A DNA stretch of 8,013 bases from JAQGLW01 sp035995725 (GTDB lineage Bacteria; Pseudomonadota; Gammaproteobacteria; Burkholderiales; Burkholderiaceae_D): the NCBI GenBank assembly GCA_035995725.1, contig DASYKE010000082.1:1-8013 (forward strand). Reading direction: 5' to 3'. The first letter of the stretch is position 1; every line of letters starts with the position of its first letter. Below are positions 1 to 4,391 of the stretch, piece by piece. The position numbers and the translations under genes are program-made. Under the pieces are notes generated by a model. The model had not been told where the DNA came from. It saw nothing but the letters and a program-made list of their open reading frames with translations, and searched no databases.

Positions 1-109
1 CATGGGGGCATTTCTTGTCTAAAAATATGGTCATAAAGCAATGTGCCCCCGAATATTCCCCCTGACGCCCCTGGATGTCAATGGACAACGTTGGAAATGA
101 ATGGACCGT
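1..109. other. Left-edge intergenic stretch, no gene
   Basis: I see no supportable coding region here. The stretch has a G5 run at 4-8 and C-runs at 46-50, 58-62 and 68-71. These lead straight into a TGGA repeat phased at 10 bp (72-111). It lies just beyond the terminator of the tmRNA gene, on its 3' side. The 3' end of ssrA is a well-known integration site for tyrosine-recombinase islands, so the sequence could be the edge of an island or its remnant. That reading is inference: no integrase or duplicated attachment core is visible inside the window. Confidence 0.5.
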
Positions 110-111
110 AA
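72..111 (+). repeat. Four 10-bp phased TGGA units
   Basis: TGGA begins at 72, 82, 92 and 102, giving units TGGATGTCAA, TGGACAACGT, TGGAAATGAA and TGGACCGTAA. The phase is exactly 10 bp although the second half of each unit has diverged. One helical turn per unit would put every TGGA on the same face of DNA, as in arrays bound by an integrase or accessory protein. That role is inference. The last unit abuts the T-tract of the ssrA terminator. Confidence 0.55.
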
Positions 112-147
112 AAAAGCCGAAAGCCCGCATGGTAGCGGGCATTCGGC
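110..147 (-). terminator. Rho-independent terminator of ssrA
   Basis: On the minus strand, GCCGAA and GCCCGC arms pair with GCGGGC and TTCGGC (plus-strand arms 116-121/142-147 and 123-128/135-140). One mismatch separates the two 6-bp stems and the loop is 6 nt (129-134). A run of six T follows on the minus strand (115 to 110). It lies about 40 bp downstream of the mature tmRNA 3' end, as expected for the primary transcript. Confidence 0.9.
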
Positions 148-185
148 TGAAACTTGATCTGTTTGGAACTCTTAAGACAAGGTAA

Positions 186-563
186 TGGTGGAGGCGGCGG
201 GAATCGAACCCGCGTCCAAAGGTACTCTACAGACAGTTCTACATACTTAGTGCAGCCATTTGATTTAATCCGGACGACACGGACGCACGCGTTTCGGCCA
301 GACGAGCCGCCTATTGTTTAACGTTGCGCCAAGCGACCCGGCGTAACGCGATTCCCTGTGAATGACTCCACTGCTGTTGCCAGCCCGCCCCAGGGAAGAG
401 ACGGTGTGGAGCTAGCCGGTTTTTAAGCGGCTAGGGGTATTACGCAGCTAGTGCGTAAGTTTCGTCGTTTGCAGTTAAGCATTTCTGGATGTATTAACGA
501 GGTAACCAGCCCTCGGTATGCCCTGCGCTGCTTTGCAACCCCTGTCGAAACCAGGTCGCCCCC
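186..563 (-). ncRNA. ssrA: tmRNA (transfer-messenger RNA, 10Sa RNA)
   Basis: This one-piece tmRNA is charged with alanine, enters ribosomes stalled on broken mRNA, and supplies a short reading frame that adds a degradation tag. The 3' end (minus strand) shows an encoded CCA (188-186), an A discriminator and a T arm GCGGG-UUCGAUU-CCCGC (213-197). The 7-nt acceptor strand CGCCUCC pairs with the 5' end GGGGGCG (563-557). The third acceptor pair is G-U, the alanyl-tRNA synthetase identity element. The 5' GACCUGGUUUCGAC segment is typical of bacterial tmRNAs. The tag frame runs from 472 to 440 and encodes ANDETYALAA then TAA. The 378-nt length fits the family. A -10-like element and a strong terminator bracket it. 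Confidence 0.97.
440..472 (-). other. tmRNA tag reading frame (ANDETYALAA)
   Basis: Reading the minus strand from the GCA resume codon at 472 gives Ala-Asn-Asp-Glu-Thr-Tyr-Ala-Leu-Ala-Ala and a TAA stop at 442-440. The hydrophobic ALAA end is the signal recognised by ClpXP/ClpAP-type proteases. Compared with the E. coli tag ANDENYALAA (from memory), only the fifth residue differs. Confidence 0.95.
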
Positions 564-577
564 GAAGCAGAATGTCT

Positions 578-583
578 ATTGTA
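578..583 (-). promoter_or_regulatory. Probable -10 element of the ssrA promoter
   Basis: On the minus strand TACAAT (583 to 578) matches the sigma-70 -10 consensus at five of six bases. It lies 14 bp upstream of the mature tmRNA 5' end, leaving a short leader for RNase P removal. No good -35 is seen at 16-18 bp spacing. An overlapping TAATAG (591-586) is an alternative -10. The promoter must lie in the 60-bp gap after the phosphatase gene unless ssrA is read from further upstream. Confidence 0.45.
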
Positions 584-602
584 GTCTATTAGATGGGGCC
601 AG

Positions 603-624
603 GACGGGTTAATTCAAGCCCGTC
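603..624 (-). other. Inverted repeat at the 3' end of the phosphatase gene
   Basis: GACGGG (603-608) and CCCGTC (619-624) form a 6-bp stem with a 10-nt loop. It begins in the stop codon of the phosphatase gene and runs into the ssrA upstream region. No T-tract follows on either strand, so it is not a convincing intrinsic terminator. It could stabilise the end of the ubiG-phosphatase mRNA. Confidence 0.3.
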
Positions 625-1295
625 TAGCCACGGATGAGCCTGAGTACATCGAGCGGCGTGGCGGCCATCGCATCCGCGCCCCAGGTTGCCGGTTCGACAT
701 GGCCGCAGTAGCCCCATGCCGCGGCAACTGTCCGCATGCCCGCCGCGCGGCCGGCCTGGATGTCGCGCAGGTCGTCGCCGACATACCAGCAATCCTGTGC
801 GGTCAGCGCTAGGCGGCGTGCCGCTTCCAGCAGCGGCGCGGGATGCGGTTTTGGGTGCGGTGTTGTGTCGCCGGAAACGACGCAGCCTGCTTTGCCCAAA
901 CCGATTTGCGGTACCAGCGGTTCGGTAAAACGGGCGGCTTTGTTGGTCACGATGCCCCACTGCAAGTTGCGTTCGCGCAAGCCTTCCAGCATTTCCGCGA
1001 TGCCGTCGAACAGGTGCGTTTTTACCGCGAGCGCCGCTTCGTAGTTGTCCAGAAAGCTAATGCGCAACTCTTCATAGCCGTCGTCGCCCGGCTTCAGGTC
1101 GAACGCCGCGCCGATCAGGCCGCGCGCGCCGGCCGAGGCGACCGGGCGCAGCTGCGCGTAGGGCGCAGGCGCAAGTCCGCGCGCGGTGCGCAGCTGGTTG
1201 ACCGCCGCCGCCAGATCCGGTGCGGTGTCGGCCAGCGTGCCGTCCAGATCGAACAGGATTGCGCGCGGCGCGGGGAATTGATTGGCAGATTTCAT
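624..1295 (-). CDS. gph: HAD-superfamily phosphatase, Gph family, MupP-like
   Basis: This is a 223-residue cytoplasmic HAD phosphatase with all four catalytic motifs. They are DLDGT (nucleophile Asp16, acid/base Asp18), Thr117 in VTNK, Lys149 in HPKPHP, and GDDLRD at 173-178 for magnesium. The cap domain lies between motif I and motif II. It would usually be annotated phosphoglycolate phosphatase, which clears 2-phosphoglycolate. However, the GDDLRDIQAGRAAGMRT block, WGIVTNK, LFDG and WGAD motifs, the length, and the position directly after ubiG match my memory of Pseudomonas MupP. MupP is the N-acetylmuramate-6-phosphate phosphatase of peptidoglycan recycling. Substrate is therefore uncertain, while the family is secure. 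The ATG at 1295 puts motif I at the expected N-terminal position; the Shine-Dalgarno is weak. It probably shares a transcript with ubiG, 85 bp upstream. Confidence 0.9.
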   Translation of the reverse strand: MKSANQFPAPRAILFDLDGTLADTAPDLAAAVNQLRTARGLAPAPYAQLRPVASAGARGLIGAAFDLKPGDDGYEELRISFLDNYEAALAVKTHLFDGIAEMLEGLRERNLQWGIVTNKAARFTEPLVPQIGLGKAGCVVSGDTTPHPKPHPAPLLEAARRLALTAQDCWYVGDDLRDIQAGRAAGMRTVAAAWGYCGHVEPATWGADAMAATPLDVLRLIRG

Positions 1296-1326
1296 GTTGT
1301 TCTTTTTTCCGGTATTGCAAATCTGA

Positions 1327-1349
1327 ATCGGCCTGCATGCAGGGCCGAT
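1327..1349 (-). other. Palindromic hairpin between ubiG and the phosphatase gene
   Basis: ATCGGCC (1327-1333) pairs with GGCCGAT (1343-1349) around a 9-nt loop. Alternatively CCTGCATGCAGG (1332-1343) is a perfect 12-bp palindrome. On the minus strand no T-run follows, so it should not stop transcription from ubiG. It may be an mRNA processing or stability element, or a DNA-binding site; function is unknown. Confidence 0.4.
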
Positions 1350-1380
1350 AAAATTGACGAAAATTGAAGACTGACTGTCC

Positions 1381-2076
1381 TTACGCCGGCCGGCTGCAGG
1401 CGATCAGGTAATTGACGTCGGTGTTTTGATTTAACGAATAAATCTGCGTGAGCGGATTATAAGTCATGCCCTTTAGCGCATGGACCGTCATCCCGGCATT
1501 GCGGATGAATTGCGCGAGTTCGGCGGGGGTGATGAATTTGGCGTAGTCGTGCGTCCCTTTCGGCAGCATGCGCAGCAGATATTCGGCGCCGATCACGGCG
1601 TACAAATACGATTTGGGGTTGCGGTTCAGCGTGGAGAAGAACACATGGCCGCCGGGTTTGACCAGCGTTGCGCAGGCGTGCACGATCGCGGCTGGATCGG
1701 GCACGTGTTCCAGCATTTCCATGCAGGTCACGACATCGTAGCGCGCAGGTTCGCGCGCGGCCAGGTCCTCGGCCGCCATCAACTCGTAACGCACCTTCAC
1801 GCCCGACTCCAGGCTGTGCAGTTCCGCCACGTTGAGGGCTTTCTCGGACAGATCGATGCCGGTGACATCGGCGCCTTTTTGCGCCATCGATTCGGCCAGG
1901 ATGCCGCCGCCGCAGCCGATGTCGAGCACGGTTTTTCCGGCCAGCGGTGCCCGTGCGCTGATCCACCCCAGCCGCAGGGGATTGATGTCGTGCAACGGGC
2001 GAAACTCGGCGCTGGGGTCCCACCAGCGGTGCGCAAGATCGCTGAATTTTTGCAGTTCTGTCGGATCGGCATTCAT
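1381..2076 (-). CDS. ubiG: Ubiquinone biosynthesis O-methyltransferase UbiG
   Basis: UbiG is a SAM-dependent methyltransferase that performs both O-methylation steps of ubiquinone synthesis (polyprenyl-dihydroxybenzoate or catechol stage, and demethylubiquinol). The 231-residue product has the family N-terminus (FSDLAHRWWDP, then FRPLHDINPLRL). SAM motif I is VLDIGCGGG at 50-58, followed by ILAESMA and an acidic residue in TGIDLSE. The near-invariant VTCMEMLEHVPDP is at 116-128, and KPGGHVFFSTLNRN at 140-153. The ATG at 2076 matches other UbiG N-termini; the upstream in-frame extension to 2217 looks non-homologous and was rejected. No clear Shine-Dalgarno precedes the start. Its neighbour downstream is the HAD phosphatase, a common gammaproteobacterial and betaproteobacterial pairing. 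Confidence 0.96.
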   Translation of the reverse strand: MNADPTELQKFSDLAHRWWDPSAEFRPLHDINPLRLGWISARAPLAGKTVLDIGCGGGILAESMAQKGADVTGIDLSEKALNVAELHSLESGVKVRYELMAAEDLAAREPARYDVVTCMEMLEHVPDPAAIVHACATLVKPGGHVFFSTLNRNPKSYLYAVIGAEYLLRMLPKGTHDYAKFITPAELAQFIRNAGMTVHALKGMTYNPLTQIYSLNQNTDVNYLIACSRPA

Positions 2077-2115
2077 AAGCGGAATGATAGCGGAAAGTGC
2101 GCATGTACTGTTGCG

Positions 2116-2167
2116 ATTTGCCGAAACGGCAACCGGCAAATAAGTATGGCAGATGAATACGGCAAAT
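2116..2167. promoter_or_regulatory. CGGCAAAT repeat cluster upstream of ubiG
   Basis: ATTTGCCG at 2116-2123 faces CGGCAAAT at 2134-2141, an 8-bp inverted repeat with a 10-bp spacer. A third CGGCAAAT lies at 2160-2167, 26 bp from the second. A nested TTGCCG-AAA-CGGCAA occupies 2118-2132. The cluster is 40-91 bp upstream of the ubiG ATG, where a promoter is expected, so it may be an operator. No regulator is identifiable and a clear -35/-10 pair was not found. Confidence 0.4.
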
Positions 2168-2253
2168 GAAAATGACAGTCTCCGATCGGTTCCGTCATGA
2201 TTCCCCTTCATCTCCATTTGCTTTGTCCGTCAACCCGCATAAAAATCAGCCAT

Positions 2254-2280
2254 AAAAAAACCCCGCCGGAGCGAGGTTTT
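2254..2280 (-). terminator. Rho-independent terminator after ompA
   Basis: On the minus strand the hairpin is AAAACCUCGC-UCCG-GCGGGGUUUU with a single G-U wobble. Plus-strand arms are 2257-2266 and 2271-2280. The stem runs into a continuous T-run of seven (2260 to 2254). It sits 27 bp past the ompA stop codon and separates ompA from ubiG transcription. Confidence 0.92.
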
Positions 2281-2306
2281 GATTTGAAGAAGATCGCGAA
2301 GATCGA

Positions 2307-2984
2307 TTACTTGCTACCGGTCTTGAGAGTGGTACGGATACCGACGAGTTCGACTTCAGTACGGCGGTTCTTGGCGCGGCCTTCGGGCGTTTTGTTGTCC
2401 GCGATCGGTTGCGTTTTGCCTTTGCCGTCGGTATAGATGCGGCTGGCGTCGATACCTTTGGATACCATGTACGCTTTTACCGCATTGGCACGGCGTAGCG
2501 ACAGCTTCTGGTTGTAAGCGGCGGGGCCGATGTTGTCGGTGTGTCCGGTCGCGATGGCGACTTCCAGATCCATGCCTTGCACCCTGGTTACCAGCTCATC
2601 GAGCTTGGCTTTGCCTTCCGGCTTCAGCACCGCTTTATCGAAGTCGAAGAACGTATCGGCAGCATAGGTGACCTTCTCGGAAACCGGGACCGGCACGGGC
2701 TCAGGCGGCGGCGGAGGTGCAACCGGAGCAGGCTCAGGCGGCGGGGGAACCACCACGACAGCTGCTTTGGCGACTACACCGTCGCAGCCGATCACTGTCG
2801 CATTGGCAGGGGTCCAGACGCCGGTGTGCACGCAATTGCCGGTGCCGCTGAGGACTACATTGCCGCTGCCGTCGGCGAGATAACCGGGGTTCGGCGCGGG
2901 TAGCTTGATGGTAGGGACCTGCGCTGAAGCAGAAAATGCAACGACTGCGGACGCAGCGAAGACGAGTTTTACTAACTTATTCAT
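2307..2984 (-). CDS. ompA: OmpA-family outer-membrane/peptidoglycan linker protein, barrel-less
   Basis: This 225-residue exported protein should bind peptidoglycan through an OmpA C-terminal domain. In order it has a signal peptide (cleavage likely after SASA at residue 21), a short region containing GNC-VHTGVW and IGCDG (Cys51, Cys67), a Pro/Val/Glu-rich hinge at about 78-101, and the OmpA_C domain at about 107-215. Domain signatures are FFDFDKAVL, TGHTDN with Asp150, LSLRRANAV with Arg165, and NRRTEVEL. Asp150 and Arg165 align with the diaminopimelate-binding pair described for OmpA homologues. There is no room for an eight-stranded barrel, so it resembles Neisseria RmpM-type proteins that associate with porins. 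The ATG at 2984 is fixed by the signal peptide and a strong AGGAG (2990-2994). It has its own terminator. Confidence 0.93.
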   Translation of the reverse strand: MNKLVKLVFAASAVVAFSASAQVPTIKLPAPNPGYLADGSGNVVLSGTGNCVHTGVWTPANATVIGCDGVVAKAAVVVVPPPPEPAPVAPPPPPEPVPVPVSEKVTYAADTFFDFDKAVLKPEGKAKLDELVTRVQGMDLEVAIATGHTDNIGPAAYNQKLSLRRANAVKAYMVSKGIDASRIYTDGKGKTQPIADNKTPEGRAKNRRTEVELVGIRTTLKTGSK

Positions 2985-2989
2985 TGTTT

Positions 2990-2997
2990 CTCCTCTC
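2990..2997 (-). promoter_or_regulatory. Strong Shine-Dalgarno of ompA
   Basis: The minus strand reads GAGAGGAG ending 5 nt before the ATG at 2984. It decides the start against an upstream in-frame ATG at 3041 that has no ribosome-binding site and no signal sequence. It is the only strong, well-placed site among the protein genes in this window, in keeping with high OmpA expression. Confidence 0.8.
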
Positions 2998-3009
2998 GGG
3001 TGAGATATC

Positions 3010-3024
3010 CGCAGATTAACTGCG
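3010..3024 (-). promoter_or_regulatory. Stem-loop in the ompA 5' leader
   Basis: CGCAG and CTGCG (plus arms 3010-3014 and 3020-3024) form a perfect 5-bp stem with a 5-nt loop about 25 nt upstream of the ompA start, just above the Shine-Dalgarno. In E. coli, 5' leader stem-loops lengthen ompA mRNA life; a similar role here is inference. Confidence 0.4.
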
Positions 3025-3039
3025 CAACAAATCGACGAC

Positions 3040-3069
3040 ATCTAAGAAATGGGTTGGTTTTTCGGTCAA
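3040..3069 (-). promoter_or_regulatory. Candidate ompA promoter
   Basis: On the minus strand TTGACC (3069-3064) is followed after 18 bp by TTAGAT (3045-3040). The -35 is good, the -10 mediocre (three of six). An A/T-rich tract lies upstream. The implied 5' leader is about 50 nt and would include the 3010-3024 stem-loop. A second minus-strand TTGACA at 3111-3106 has no convincing -10. Confidence 0.35.
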
Positions 3070-3388
3070 TAAAATTACGTGGGCCAGATCATCTCTATAG
3101 AGACTTGTCAAAATACTACGCACTCCCTAGCTTCAATTTTGACATATGATTAACTATGAATAGCGCTTTGACAGCCTATCTAAACCACGTTTTCCGATAG
3201 TTTGTATGATTGTGGCAACGTATTCTTGCGAAAAATCATGTTTTTATGATAAATTTGTTGCCAAAACAAAATAAAAGTTGTAGTTAATCACCAGCGCGTG
3301 AGCGCCGGCGTATTTTCTTGAACCGTTGGGAGTATTTTTGCAGGATCCGGCGAGCGGACCTTGTATTAAAGCAAAGAGAAGCGATTTA

Positions 3389-4129
3389 TTATTGGGCTAA
3401 ACCGCTTGCTTCAATCACGATGCGGCGATTCGGTGCGAGGCACGCGACCAGTTTTTTGCGGCCGAGCTTGTCGTCGCAGGTTTTGACGGGTTGGGCCTTG
3501 CCTGCGCCAACCCCTTTGATTTGCGCAGAGACTCCTCTGCTCTTCAGATAAGCGGCTACTGCATCGGCACGTTTTTCCGACAGCTTCTGATCGGACTGTT
3601 GCGAGCCGAGACGGTCGGTGTGGCCGGTTACGACCACGACATCGATCTTGCTGCAGTCGGCAAGCCTGCTCACGACGTCGTCGTCGATGCGCTTTTTCGC
3701 CGCGCCGGACAGCACCGCTTTATTTACCGCTTTGTTGGATGCGAAAATTTGATCGCTCGACAGCGTCACCGCGAAGTCGCAACGCTTCGGCGCCGCCGCT
3801 ATGACCGGGGCCGCGCTTGCGATTGGCGCGGGTGCGGGTGTGGCTCCAGCTCCGGCTGCAGGCGCCGGTACCGGCGCAACCGCAATGGCGGGCGCAGTCG
3901 CCTTCACAACCGGCGGCGCCAGCGGCCCGTCGCAGCCCTGCATCGCATCGGCGGCGCCCCAATGCCCGGTGCGCCAGCATAATCCCTCCGAGCCGCGCAC
4001 TATGACGCCGCGAGAATCCTGCAGATAGGCGCTGCCGTCCGTGTCGGTCTGAATATCGGTGGTAACGGTTTGCGCAAAGGCGGCGGCGGCCGAGCCAAAG
4101 AGGAGGCCAAAGGCCAATTTTTTGAGCAT
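3389..4129 (-). CDS. OmpA-family protein, second barrel-less paralogue
   Basis: This 246-residue exported protein carries an OmpA C-terminal peptidoglycan-binding domain. The signal peptide MLKKLAFGLLFGSAAAAFA is probably cut before Gln20. Next come a short region ending GLC-WRTGHW...GCDG (Cys51, Cys66), the same motif as in the neighbouring ompA product, and an Ala/Pro-rich linker at about 71-114. The OmpA_C domain covers about 118-240: TGHTDRLG with Asp172, QKLSEKRADAV with Arg187, and NRRIVIE. It has four further cysteines (117, 159, 218, 230), and the Cys218-Cys230 insert precedes the final NRR motif. That insert is typical of Burkholderiales OmpA as I recall it. The signal peptide fixes the start at 4129 rather than 4186; no good Shine-Dalgarno is visible. 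It probably acts in the periplasm linking outer membrane complexes to the wall. Confidence 0.92.
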   Translation of the reverse strand: MLKKLAFGLLFGSAAAAFAQTVTTDIQTDTDGSAYLQDSRGVIVRGSEGLCWRTGHWGAADAMQGCDGPLAPPVVKATAPAIAVAPVPAPAAGAGATPAPAPIASAAPVIAAAPKRCDFAVTLSSDQIFASNKAVNKAVLSGAAKKRIDDDVVSRLADCSKIDVVVVTGHTDRLGSQQSDQKLSEKRADAVAAYLKSRGVSAQIKGVGAGKAQPVKTCDDKLGRKKLVACLAPNRRIVIEASGLAQ

Positions 4130-4230
4130 TTTATTTTCGCGGATGTGGTTTTGCACTGAGCGGAGGGGAAAATCGCTAGACTGCATTTAAACATATTTTT
4201 TCAGCAGGCCGCTTTTTGCGGTACCGCCAA

Positions 4231-4250
4231 GGCATGGAAAGGCATGGAAA
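4231..4250 (+). repeat. 10-bp tandem duplication
   Basis: GGCATGGAAA occurs twice back to back without any mismatch, about 140 bp upstream of gyrA. It could be replication slippage or a doubled protein site. Confidence 0.8.
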
Positions 4251-4289
4251 GCGCGCTTCGCAAAGGTGGGGTTGGATGCGTGCGCATGG

Positions 4290-4295
4290 TAAAAT
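4290..4295 (+). promoter_or_regulatory. Candidate gyrA -10 element
   Basis: TAAAAT matches the -10 consensus at five of six bases and would start transcription near 4302. That gives a leader of about 90 nt with the 4308-4334 stem and the 13-bp repeats. No good -35 lies at 16-18 bp; TTGGAT at 4272 is only 12 bp away. Low-to-moderate support. Confidence 0.35.
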
Positions 4296-4337
4296 GACGG
4301 GTGTAAAGCATCGTACGGATGGATGGTCCGATGCACT

Positions 4338-4363
4338 AACGATAAGTCAAAACGATAAGTCAA
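4338..4363 (+). repeat. 13-bp tandem duplication in the gyrA leader
   Basis: AACGATAAGTCAA occurs at 4338-4350 and again at 4351-4363 with no mismatch. A diverged third AGTCAA follows at 4368. The array ends about 18-28 bp before the gyrA ATG and occupies the place where a Shine-Dalgarno would be expected. Confidence 0.85.
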
Positions 4364-4391
4364 CTTCAGTCAAAGAATAGCCAACCCGCCA

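Larger units (their letters stand above)
2985..3388. other. Intergenic region between the two ompA-like genes
   Basis: These 404 bp are markedly A/T-rich compared with the flanking genes and hold no convincing gene. They contain the ompA leader and candidate promoter, a perfect 12-bp palindrome TCTCTATAGAGA (3092-3103), and two plus-strand TTGACA motifs (3139, 3168) without matching -10 boxes. There is also an inverted pair TGGCAAC (3213-3219) / GTTGCCA (3257-3263), and a minus-strand hairpin with a G-U pair (3291-3308). That hairpin lies 80 bp after the second ompA-like gene and lacks an adjoining T-tract. A separate tmRNA-like or small-RNA gene is not apparent. Confidence 0.6.
4130..4391. 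other. Divergent intergenic region, ompA-like gene / gyrA
   Basis: This 262-bp gap must hold promoters for both directions. It contains GGTACC-centred inverted repeat GCGGTACCGC (4218-4227) and an exact 10-bp tandem duplication (4231-4250). A -10-like TAAAAT lies on the plus strand (4290-4295), followed by a stem GCATCG/CGATGC (4308-4313/4329-4334) and an exact 13-bp tandem duplication (4338-4363). No gene is supported here. Confidence 0.55.

Noticed and set aside
75..185. A 37-codon plus-strand frame beginning in the TGGA repeat
   Set aside because: It runs through the ssrA terminator, has no ribosome-binding site, and encodes nothing recognisable.
843..1367. A 174-codon plus-strand frame opposite the phosphatase gene
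   Set aside because: It is antisense to a well-supported HAD phosphatase with intact motifs and has no domain of its own.
1480..2169. A 229-codon plus-strand frame opposite ubiG
   Set aside because: UbiG on the minus strand is clear, and this frame's sequence is a GC-driven shadow rich in His and Arg.
2077..2217. 47-residue N-terminal extension of UbiG
   Set aside because: The sequence before residue Met at 2076 does not resemble UbiG and crosses the CGGCAAAT repeat cluster. The 231-residue form matches the family.
3206..3274. 22-codon plus-strand frame in the A/T-rich ompA upstream region
   Set aside because: It has no Shine-Dalgarno and no recognisable sequence; chance frames of this size are expected in A/T-rich spacer.
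3291..3308. Hairpin as terminator of the second ompA-like gene
   Set aside because: The minus-strand stem is good, with one G-U pair, but the T-rich tract starts about 12 nt later and is interrupted, and it lies 80 bp past the stop codon. Evidence is too weak to call a terminator.
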